This document shows, piece after piece, positions 1 through 7,097 of a stretch of DNA of 7,389 nucleotides (within the stretch, counting starts at the first letter, position 1; each line of letters starts with the position of its first letter). This DNA comes from Conexibacter sp. Lineage in GTDB: Bacteria > Actinomycetota > Thermoleophilia > Solirubrobacterales > Solirubrobacteraceae. The translations under genes were made by a program, and so were the position numbers. The notes below the pieces were generated by a model. It was not told the origin of the DNA, made no database searches, and was given only the letters and a program-made list of their open reading frames with translations. The stretch is from assembly GCA_025964215.1 (NCBI GenBank), contig JAOPZG010000015.1, positions 1 through 7,389 of the forward strand, read 5' to 3'.

Positions 1-843
1 CGCCGCCAGCGCCGCCGGCGCCGCGCCGTGCGAGCGCTCGATCTCGAGCATCAGCGGCGCCTCGTGCGCCGCGAGCAGCGGCCCCAGCCGATCCCACGGG
101 ACGCACCCCGCACCCGGCGGGAGGTGCAGGTCCAGCTTGAGCGGGTCGACCCCGGGAGCCCCGAGGTCGTGGCGCCGGGCGCCAAGGTTGTCGTGCACGT
201 GGAAGAGGACGACGTCGTCGAGGACGGCGCGGACCGTGCGCTCCGCGCTGTCGCCCTGCAGGCTCGCGCTCAGGTGCGCGTGGCCGACGTCGAGCAGCAT
301 GCCCATCGCCGGCGAGGCGAGGCGGCGGACGAGGTCGCGCACGGCGAGCGGGTCGTGGCAGATCCGCGGCGGCGCGGGCGTCGGGTAGACCGGCGCGAGG
401 TTCTCGATGGCCACCACCAGCCCGAGCGCCTCGGCGCGCGCGGCGAAGCGCTGCAGCGAGCGCTCCTCGGCGGCGGCGCGCTCCTGCGCGCCGTCCCCCA
501 CCGGGAACGCCAAGCCGTGGTAGACGACCAGCTCCGCACCCGCCTCCGCCGCGTAGTCCATCAACCCGTCGAAGGCCCGGTCGTGCTCGATGGTCCCGGC
601 GCTGAGGTCGTCGGGACCGTGGAGGAGGAGCCGCAAGCCGTGCGGCGCGATCGCGGCGCGCAACGCACGTGCGTGGCTGCGGCTGCGGGCGCCGTCGGCG
701 AGCATGGGGCGCGGCGGGGTGTGGACCTGCACCCACGAGAACCCCGACGACCCATACGAGTCGAGGAGCGGGGCCGTGGGCCACTGATCGCGATGGACGT
801 TGAGGCCGAGGCGGGTGCCGAGCGAGGTCGTCACGAGCATCAT
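1..843 (-). CDS. Sugar phosphate isomerase/epimerase-like TIM barrel (partial, 3' end outside window)
   Basis: Reading the minus strand from ATG at 843 gives 281 open codons to the left edge, so the C-terminus is missing. The sequence resembles the xylose isomerase-like/AP endonuclease 2 TIM-barrel superfamily, which isomerises or epimerises sugars and related polyols using a divalent metal. Seen in the sequence: IEN with Glu147, LLDVGHAH with Asp185 and His188, FHVHDN with His215/His217 and Asp218, and LEIE with Glu267/Glu269. These fall where strands 5, 6, 7 and 8 usually supply metal and catalytic residues. No signal peptide is evident, so it is probably cytoplasmic. The substrate cannot be read from sequence. 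Two adjacent ATGs (843, 840) are possible starts; GAGGG lies 4 or 7 nt upstream of them. A GTG at 834 is a third option. It follows the YbjQ gene in the same direction after 78 bp and has its own upstream repeat array (864-907), which suggests separate control. Confidence 0.85.
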   Translation of the reverse strand, partial: MMLVTTSLGTRLGLNVHRDQWPTAPLLDSYGSSGFSWVQVHTPPRPMLADGARSRSHARALRAAIAPHGLRLLLHGPDDLSAGTIEHDRAFDGLMDYAAEAGAELVVYHGLAFPVGDGAQERAAAEERSLQRFAARAEALGLVVAIENLAPVYPTPAPPRICHDPLAVRDLVRRLASPAMGMLLDVGHAHLSASLQGDSAERTVRAVLDDVVLFHVHDNLGARRHDLGAPGVDPLKLDLHLPPGAGCVPWDRLGPLLAAHEAPLMLEIERSHGAAPAALAA

Positions 844-863
844 GATGCCCTCGAGAACCGCAG

Positions 864-907
864 CGCCTGTGACCGCTCAGTGACGCAGACGTGAACGGCC
901 CGTGAAC
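864..907 (-). promoter_or_regulatory. Four 11-bp direct repeats resembling a PhoP/PhoB-type operator (PHO box-like)
   Basis: On the minus strand four units start at 907, 896, 885 and 874, exactly 11 bp apart. Their first six bases are GTTCAC, GTTCAC, CGTCAC and GGTCAC; TCAC is invariant. The registers immediately upstream (918-908) and downstream (863-853) do not match, so the array is exactly four units. Eleven-bp direct repeats are the known binding geometry of OmpR/PhoB-family response regulators. In Streptomyces PhoP the unit begins G(G/T)TCA, and mycobacterial PhoP uses TCACAGC repeats on an 11-bp period. The array ends 20 bp before the ATG of the minus-strand TIM-barrel gene and sits after the stop of the YbjQ gene, so the TIM-barrel gene is the likely target. 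I see no clear -10 hexamer between array and start, so activation versus repression is open. Confidence 0.6.
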
Positions 908-908
908 G

Positions 909-920
909 TCCGGGCCCGGA
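909..920. repeat. Perfect 12-bp GC palindrome just after the YbjQ stop
   Basis: TCCGGGCCCGGA at 909-920 is its own reverse complement. It starts 1 bp beyond the stop codon of the minus-strand YbjQ gene (922-924) and directly abuts the 11-bp repeat array. Part of it (GGGCC at 912-916) can also pair with GGCCC at 897-901 across a 10-nt loop. No T-run follows on the minus strand, so it is not a convincing intrinsic terminator. It could weakly terminate the operon, act as a protein site, or be chance in GC-rich DNA. Confidence 0.3.
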
Positions 921-921
921 G

Positions 922-1695
922 CTAGAACCCGCGGAACCCGCTCTGCCGCGTGTCGTTGAGGTTCAGCACCAGCGACGGCGCCGGGATCTCGTGGTTCTCG
1001 GAGGTCGGGATCACCGCGGTCCCGACGGCGAAGTACTCGAGGACGTGCGAGCTCCACCCGTGGTTGCCCTCGACGAGCTGCACGCCGACGATCCCCTCGG
1101 CCTCCGCCGCCTCGGCCTCGGCCTGCATCCGCTCCATCGCCAGCTCGCGGGCGTCGTAGAGCGCCTGCGTGAAGTTCGGCATCTCGGTGTTGCGCCCGAC
1201 GCGCTTCATCCAGCTCCCGAGCCCCTGGTGGGCGACGTGGTAGACGCACGTCCCCATCACCATCGAGACCGGACGGTAGCCGGCCGAGAGCAAGGTGTAG
1301 AAGTCCTGGCCGCTGAGGTCGCTCGTGAACGGCCGCCCGCTCGGCGCGCGGTGCAGCTCGCCCTCGCGGTGGCGCACGGCGGTCCCGATCGCGACGAACT
1401 CCGCGAGGTCGTTGCCCCACTCGCGGCGGCTGACGTCGAGGCGCACGGCGACGATCCCGTCGGCCCCGAGCTGCTCGGCCTCCTCCTCCATCCGCGTCAT
1501 CGCGAGCTCGCGGGCGTGGTACATCGCCTGCGTCAGGACGTCCATCTCCTGGTTGCGGCTCCACGCGCCCGCCTGGAAGCCGATGTGGTAGATCGAGGAG
1601 CCGACGACGAGCCCCAGCGGCTCGAAGCCCGCGGCGCGCACGAGCAGGAACTCGTTGACCGACAGGTCGCTCGTGAACAGGCTCTTGTCGCGCAT
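922..1695 (-). CDS. Double YbjQ-domain (UPF0145, putative heavy-metal-binding) protein
   Basis: A 257-residue protein from ATG 1695 to TAG 922 containing two YbjQ-type domains. Domain 1 spans about residues 7-108 (FTSDLSVNEF, LVVGSSIYHIGFQ, HARELAMTRM, EFVAIGTAVR). Domain 2 spans about 123-229 (FTSDLSGQDF, MVMGTCVYHV, DARELAMERM, EYFAVGTAV). A polar tail of about 28 residues follows. YbjQ/UPF0145 domains are small alpha/beta units known as oligomers (pentamers in solved structures). The name putative heavy-metal-binding does not rest on a well-established function. No signal peptide or membrane span is seen, so it is probably cytoplasmic. The start is doubtful: ATG 1695 has no good ribosome binding site, while its frame stays open for 38 more codons upstream without ATG, GTG or TTG (see 1696-1809). 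It is the last gene of the minus-strand run and a paralogue of its upstream neighbour. Confidence 0.88.
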   Translation of the reverse strand: MRDKSLFTSDLSVNEFLLVRAAGFEPLGLVVGSSIYHIGFQAGAWSRNQEMDVLTQAMYHARELAMTRMEEEAEQLGADGIVAVRLDVSRREWGNDLAEFVAIGTAVRHREGELHRAPSGRPFTSDLSGQDFYTLLSAGYRPVSMVMGTCVYHVAHQGLGSWMKRVGRNTEMPNFTQALYDARELAMERMQAEAEAAEAEGIVGVQLVEGNHGWSSHVLEYFAVGTAVIPTSENHEIPAPSLVLNLNDTRQSGFRGF

Positions 1696-1809
1696 CCGCG
1701 CCAGCCGCTCGCGGCCGGCCTCGGGGATCCCCGCGACGCTCGTGGGGTCGTACTCCTCCTGCTGCTGCTGCCCGCGCTCGTCGTCGGCCCTCGGTGCGGC
1801 TCCTTCAGC
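1696..1809 (-). other. Start-less in-frame extension of the downstream YbjQ gene
   Basis: These 38 codons are in frame with the YbjQ gene at 922-1695, between an in-frame TGA at 1812-1810 and its annotated ATG. They contain no ATG, GTG or TTG. The translation looks like real protein rather than spacer: an acidic, Gln-rich start (ADDERG, QQQQEEYDP) and a helix-like AGRERLAR running straight into MRDKSLFTSDLS. A strong AAGGAG ribosome binding site lies at 1805-1800, overlapping the stop codon of the preceding gene. Eight nt downstream of it, at 1791-1789, is AGG, one base from ATG. The simplest reading is that translation really begins here, with the start codon mutated, mis-sequenced or unconventional. 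The alternative is that the region is only leader. Confidence 0.5.
1800..1805 (-). promoter_or_regulatory. Strong AAGGAG ribosome binding site with no start codon at normal distance
   Basis: AAGGAG on the minus strand (1805-1800) overlaps the TGA stop of the upstream YbjQ gene and is the best Shine-Dalgarno match seen in the window. The next ATG in the frame of the downstream gene is 104 nt away at 1695, too far for direct use. The codon at the ideal 8-nt spacing is AGG (1791-1789). Confidence 0.55.
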
Positions 1810-2614
1810 TCAGGGGCAAGGCGATGTACTTCTCGGGCGCAGGGGGACCGTCCTGCGCCTCGACGATCGCGGTGCCGAGGATGTGCATGGTGATGATCAT
1901 GTCGCGGTAGGTCACGTTGTTGACCTCGCGCTCGTAGTCCTGCATCGAGCGGTCGACGCTGACGCCGACCACCCCGTGCGCGTGCAGCTCGTGGGCGGTC
2001 CGGGTCAGCCGCTCCATCGCCAGCGCGCGGGCGTCGTAGATGCCCTGCGTGTAGTCCGGAAGCTCCTGGTTGCTCATCGAGGAGAAGAGCCCACCGGCGC
2101 GGCGCGTCTGCTGGTAGCCGGTCACGACGTAGGCGACGGTCGAGCCGCCGACGATCCCGACCGGCCAGAAGCCGTGCGCGATGAGCTTCGCGACATCCTG
2201 GCCGGAGAGGTTGCAGAGCAGCGTGTCGTGGCCGAGGTCGTAGCGCTCGGAGCGCACCGCGGTGCCGGTCGCGACGAACTCCACCAGGTTGGTCGCCCAG
2301 TCGCGGAAGCTGCGCTTGAGCTCGACGCCGACGACCGCGTCGGCGCCCGCCATCCGCGCCTCGTGGCGCAGCCGCATGATCGCCTGGTCGCGCGCCTCGT
2401 TCCACGCCTCGGTCTGGTTGACCAGCTCCTGCGTCTCCCCCTCGCGGGTGGCGCCGAACCAGCCCGTCCGGCTCCCGGTCCACGGCATCCGCTGCCAGCC
2501 GACCTGGTAGTAGGAGACGCCCATCACCTGCTTGAGCGGGCGCAGGCCCGCGTGCTCGACGGCGAGCCCCTCCGCGATGCCGAGCCCCGAGGTGAAGCCC
2601 AGCCGCGAGGTCAT
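1805..2614 (-). CDS. Double YbjQ-domain (UPF0145) protein, upstream paralogue
   Basis: A 269-residue protein from ATG 2614 to TGA 1805. It has two divergent YbjQ-type domains. Domain 1, residues about 7-121, includes FTSGLGIAEG, QVMGVSYYQVGWQ, EARDQAIMRL, GADAVVGVELK and EFVATGTAV. Domain 2, about 132-251, includes LLCNLSGQDV, PVGIVGGSTVAYVV, YDARALAMERL, HGVVGVSVD and HILGTAIV. No signal peptide or membrane span is seen. The start is fixed by a 4-bp ATGA overlap with the stop of the 123-aa gene (2611-2614), typical of translational coupling. Its own Shine-Dalgarno is weak. The frame stays open far upstream through the ABC-F gene, but that part is antisense-like noise in a different frame from the real proteins. 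Domains here are more diverged, especially the PWTGSRTGWFG and QQTRRAGG loop regions, than those of its downstream partner, suggesting specialised roles within one mixed oligomer (inference). Confidence 0.9.
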   Translation of the reverse strand: MTSRLGFTSGLGIAEGLAVEHAGLRPLKQVMGVSYYQVGWQRMPWTGSRTGWFGATREGETQELVNQTEAWNEARDQAIMRLRHEARMAGADAVVGVELKRSFRDWATNLVEFVATGTAVRSERYDLGHDTLLCNLSGQDVAKLIAHGFWPVGIVGGSTVAYVVTGYQQTRRAGGLFSSMSNQELPDYTQGIYDARALAMERLTRTAHELHAHGVVGVSVDRSMQDYEREVNNVTYRDMIITMHILGTAIVEAQDGPPAPEKYIALPLS

Positions 2615-2982
2615 CCGGAGAGCAGGCCTTCCAGGGCGATCCGGGCGCGCTCGCTGCGCGCGGCCTCGTCGACGAGGTCGGCCGAGAGCGCGTCGATCCA
2701 CGCGTCGAGGTCGAGCTCCTCGCTCTTGAGCGCGATGCCGCGCACGACGGTGCGCCGCCGGCAGGCCACGCGCTTGCGGTCGCGCTCGGCCTCGTAGACG
2801 CGGTCGCCGAGCGCGACGCTCACCGCCTTGGCGTCGCCACGGCCCAGGAACCCGCCACGCTCGATCTCGACCTGCTCGGGGAGCACCTGACCGAGCTTGC
2901 CCACCAGGACGTCGAAGAACACGTCGACGTCGCGGGCGTCGGCGTGGAGCGCCGACGCCAGAAGATCGAAGTCCCCGGCCAT
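2611..2982 (-). CDS. Conserved-looking 123-aa protein of unknown function in the ABC-F/YbjQ run
   Basis: A 123-residue protein from ATG 2982 to TGA 2611. I do not recognise a named domain. Its pattern suggests a small globular cytoplasmic protein: a long N-terminal helix (about residues 4-33, DLLASALHADARDV), a set of short strands (about 36-75: QVEIERG, AKAVSVALGD, RVYEAERD, RVACRRR), and a long C-terminal helix (about 88-121, EELDLDAWIDALSADL through EAARSERARIALEGLL). There is no signal peptide or membrane segment. My impression is that similar small proteins accompany YbjQ genes in related actinobacteria, but this is recall and unverified. The start lies 9 bp after the ABC-F stop with no clear Shine-Dalgarno, and its stop overlaps the next ATG (ATGA). 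Both features point to coupled translation with its neighbours and make the gene credible despite its size. Confidence 0.82.
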   Translation of the reverse strand: MAGDFDLLASALHADARDVDVFFDVLVGKLGQVLPEQVEIERGGFLGRGDAKAVSVALGDRVYEAERDRKRVACRRRTVVRGIALKSEELDLDAWIDALSADLVDEAARSERARIALEGLLSG

Positions 2983-2991
2983 GGCCGGAGC

Positions 2992-4959
<1,968 letters not shown>

Positions 4960-4965
4960 GTCTCC

Positions 4966-4971
4966 ATGGTA
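4966..4971 (-). promoter_or_regulatory. Candidate -10 (TACCAT) for a leaderless ABC-F transcript
   Basis: TACCAT on the minus strand fits TANNNT and ends 6 nt before the GTG start at 4959, the spacing typical of leaderless actinobacterial genes. GGAG occurs only 2 nt before the GTG, too close to serve as its ribosome binding site. No good -35 was found at 17-18 bp. The element overlaps the plus-strand candidate at 4970-4976. Confidence 0.5.
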
Positions 4972-4976
4972 GGTAT
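4970..4976 (+). promoter_or_regulatory. Candidate -10 (TAGGTAT) for the hydrolase gene
   Basis: TAGGTAT lies 5 nt before the ATG at 4982 and resembles the actinobacterial TAGRRT-type -10. There is no convincing Shine-Dalgarno for the hydrolase, so a leaderless or near-leaderless transcript is plausible. It shares bases 4970-4971 with the opposite-strand element. Confidence 0.4.
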
Positions 4977-4981
4977 GCGCG

Positions 4982-6343
4982 ATGTCCCCACGCATCCTGC
5001 TCGCCGCGGCGCTGGCCGCCGCGGCGCTCACCGCTGTCTCCACGGCCTCCGCGGCCGAGACCCAGACCACCATCACCGGCTGGACCAAGGCGCCCGGTCC
5101 GCGCAAGTTCGACAAGCTCGACGTCACGAAGTTCGGCTCGGCCAAGGCCAAGACGGTCCTCGTCCTGGTCCCGGGGACCAACGGCGGCCGCGGCGACTTC
5201 ACGCTGACCGCGCGGGAGATCGTCAAGGACGTCCCGGGGATCGCGGTCTGGGCGGTCGACCGCCGCTCCCAGCAGCTGGAGGACACGAGCGTCTTCGAGC
5301 AGGCACTGGCCGGCTCGGTCACGCCCAAGGCGATGTTCGACTACTACGCGGGCTGGATCGCGGACCCGTCGATCACCCCGCACTACCAGCCGCCGGATGC
5401 CACCAAGCTCGGCTTCGCCGCCGACTGGGGCCTGCGCGTCCAGCTCGAGGACGTCAAGCGCGTGATCTCCAAGGCGCACGCGGGCGGGCGGCGCGTGCTG
5501 CTCGGCGGCCACTCGCTCGGCGCGTCGGTCGCGGTCGCCTACGCGTCCTGGGACTTCGACGGCAAGCCCGGCTACAAGGACGTCGACGGCCTCGTGCTGA
5601 TCGACGGCGGCCTGCGCGGGAGCTTCGACACCACCAAGAACCTCGCCGACGCCAAGAAGCGCCTAGCGGCGATCAGGAAGCAGCCGTTCCTGGACCTCCT
5701 CGGCCTCGGCCTGCCGTGGGTGACCGGGATCCTCGCCGAGTCCGCCGCCGTGCTGGCGATCAAGGACCCGCTCGGCCCGTCGGTCGGCCAGTCCTTCTCG
5801 CTGCTGCCGGCCGCGTTCAAGCCGCCGATCCCCGCGACCAACCGCGGCCAGTTCGGCTACGCCTTCGACGCGACGACCTCGCCCAAGGCGCTCGGCCTGA
5901 TCCAGGTCCGGGCGGGCGAGCTGGGCCCGAACGGCGACTGGGTCGACGGCGAGGTCTCGCCGATCGCGCGCGTCGCGGAGACCTTCGGCCAGGAGCCGGG
6001 CAACGCGGTCGAGTGGTTCTACCCCTCGCGGCTGAACCTCGACGTCGACGCGGCCTCGCCGCTGACCGAGAACTCGACGGCCAAGTACCTCGGGTTGCGC
6101 ATCAAGTACGCCAAGCAGGTCGACCTGCCGCTCTACGCGGTCCAGACGTCGCTGACCAAGGGCGGCGTGCTGAAGGGGGCCAAGTCCTTCATCAAGCTGT
6201 CGCAGTCGCCGGCCAAGGAGGACGAGCTGGTCGACGCGTCGGCGACCGAGAGCCACCTCGACCCGCTGACCGCCGCCCCGGCGACCAACCAGTACCTGAA
6301 GACCGTGATCCCGTGGCTGAAGGGGATCGTGAAGCAGGGCTAG
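4982..6343 (+). CDS. Secreted alpha/beta hydrolase (esterase/lipase-like)
   Basis: A 453-residue protein from ATG 4982 to TAG 6341-6343. An N-terminal signal peptide is clear: SPR, a long Ala/Leu hydrophobic stretch, then ASA before AETQ, giving probable cleavage after residue 24. The mature part has alpha/beta hydrolase marks: strand VLVLVPGTNGG (59-69, oxyanion region), nucleophile elbow GGHSLGAS with Ser178, strand GLVLIDGG with Asp208, and a C-terminal SHLDPL with His425 as likely catalytic histidine. A long insertion between about 215 and 390 is probably a lid or substrate-binding cap. The usual acid after the strand LPLYAVQTS is not evident, so Asp208 may serve. It probably acts outside the membrane on an ester; the substrate is unknown. 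It is divergent from the ABC-F gene (22 bp) and its stop overlaps that of the convergent crotonase gene. Confidence 0.88.
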   Translation: MSPRILLAAALAAAALTAVSTASAAETQTTITGWTKAPGPRKFDKLDVTKFGSAKAKTVLVLVPGTNGGRGDFTLTAREIVKDVPGIAVWAVDRRSQQLEDTSVFEQALAGSVTPKAMFDYYAGWIADPSITPHYQPPDATKLGFAADWGLRVQLEDVKRVISKAHAGGRRVLLGGHSLGASVAVAYASWDFDGKPGYKDVDGLVLIDGGLRGSFDTTKNLADAKKRLAAIRKQPFLDLLGLGLPWVTGILAESAAVLAIKDPLGPSVGQSFSLLPAAFKPPIPATNRGQFGYAFDATTSPKALGLIQVRAGELGPNGDWVDGEVSPIARVAETFGQEPGNAVEWFYPSRLNLDVDAASPLTENSTAKYLGLRIKYAKQVDLPLYAVQTSLTKGGVLKGAKSFIKLSQSPAKEDELVDASATESHLDPLTAAPATNQYLKTVIPWLKGIVKQG

Positions 6344-7068
6344 CGCCGCACGCCGCCGTAGGGCAGGCCGCCGCCGGTGCGCTGGAACTCGACGATCGCC
6401 GCGTTCTCGCGCACCACGCGGCCGGCCGTGCCCTCGTACTCGCGGAAGAGCTGCTTGAGGTTGCGCAGGCCGGCGGCCGGGTGGACGGCGATCTCGCGGG
6501 CGAGCGCGAGCGCCGCCGCCTCGGCCTCCTGCGCCGGCGCGCGGCGGGCCAGGAGCCCGAGCGCCTCGGCCTCGTCGATCCCGACGGTCCGGCCGGTGAA
6601 GATCAGCTCGCGCGCCTTCGAGAGGCCGATCAGCGGGACGAGCCGCGCGGGCCCGACCGGCACGCCGAGCTTCGCGCCCGGGAAGAGCAGCTTGAGGTTC
6701 TCGCCGCCGACGCGCAGGTCGCAGCCGGCCGCGAGCTCGGCGCCCGCGCCGACGACGTTGCCGACGCAGACCGCGATCGTCGGCGCCGGGAACGCCTCGA
6801 TCGCCGTGTAGAGGCGGGCGAAGAGCTCCATCCGGGCCACGCCGCCGGCGGCGTCGAGCTCCTCGGCGACGTCCGCGCCCGCGCACAGCGCGCGCTCGTT
6901 GGTGGTCGAGATCACGAGCACGCGGAGCTCCGCGTCGGCCGCCAGCGCGTCCAGCGCGTCGCCCAGCTCCAGCAGCAGCGCGGAGTCCATCGCGTTGCGC
7001 ACCGCGGGCCGATCCAGCCGCAGGAGCTCGATGCCGTCGTCCAGCCGCTCACGTGTCAGTGCACCCAT
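6340..7068 (-). CDS. Enoyl-CoA hydratase/isomerase (crotonase) family protein, lacking one catalytic Glu
   Basis: A 242-residue protein from ATG 7068 to TAG 6340. Crotonase-fold proteins bind acyl-CoA and use two backbone NH groups as an oxyanion hole. Seen here: RPAVRNAMDSALLLEL (20-35), first oxyanion segment ALCAGADVAEE (60-70), second segment VVGAGAELAAGCDLRV (105-120), and helix SKARELIFTGRTV with DEAEALGLL (150-173). Aligned by recall without gaps to rat enoyl-CoA hydratase, Glu111 matches catalytic Glu144, but Gly131 stands where Glu164 should be (LFPGAKLG instead of the PEILLG pattern). It may therefore not be a standard hydratase; an isomerase, hydrolase or decarboxylase role, or an unknown one, is possible. 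At 242 residues it is slightly short for the family but complete. There is no signal peptide. It is convergent with the hydrolase and divergent from the small membrane protein gene, so probably transcribed alone. No Shine-Dalgarno precedes the ATG. Confidence 0.9.
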   Translation of the reverse strand: MGALTRERLDDGIELLRLDRPAVRNAMDSALLLELGDALDALAADAELRVLVISTTNERALCAGADVAEELDAAGGVARMELFARLYTAIEAFPAPTIAVCVGNVVGAGAELAAGCDLRVGGENLKLLFPGAKLGVPVGPARLVPLIGLSKARELIFTGRTVGIDEAEALGLLARRAPAQEAEAAALALAREIAVHPAAGLRNLKQLFREYEGTAGRVVRENAAIVEFQRTGGGLPYGGVRR

Positions 7069-7076
7069 GGCGCCGC

Positions 7077-7088
7077 ATTCAATACGAT
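7077..7088. promoter_or_regulatory. AT-rich divergent promoter core between crotonase and small membrane protein genes
   Basis: ATTCAATACGAT is the only AT-rich stretch in the 29-bp gap. Plus strand: TACGAT (7083-7088) fits TANNNT and ends 9 nt before ATG 7098. Minus strand: TATTGA (7084-7079) is a weaker -10, 10 nt before ATG 7068. The two overlap by 2 bp. GCAT and ATGC (7075-7078, 7087-7090) form a small inverted repeat around the core. Neither gene has a clear ribosome binding site, so very short leaders are likely. Confidence 0.4.
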
Positions 7089-7097
7089 GCCCTGGCG

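Noticed and set aside
28..894. A 288-codon plus-strand frame over the left end.
   Set aside because: Low-complexity Arg/Glu/Val-rich translation, antisense to a minus-strand TIM barrel whose catalytic motifs are recognisable.
896..917. Intrinsic terminator from GGCCC/GGGCC pairing after the YbjQ operon.
   Set aside because: Only a 5-bp stem with a 10-nt loop and no T-run on the minus strand. The same bases are better explained by the 11-bp repeat array.
1751..1770. CTCCTCCTGCTGCTGCTG triplet run as a microsatellite.
   Set aside because: It reads as Gln-Gln-Gln-Gln-Glu-Glu in the open frame of the YbjQ extension and is too short to be a notable repeat.
4960..5328. An N-terminal extension of the ABC-F protein from ATG 5328 or from the ATG of MRGDIAHTYHGDV.
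   Set aside because: It would overlap the signal peptide and mature coding region of the divergent hydrolase, and the added residues do not resemble ABC-F sequence. GTG 4959 gives the expected N-terminus.
7053..7097. An upstream ATG for the small membrane protein (MSVHPWRRIQYDALA).
   Set aside because: It would bury the signal peptide behind 15 extra residues and overlap the crotonase start. The -10-like TACGAT lies inside this stretch.
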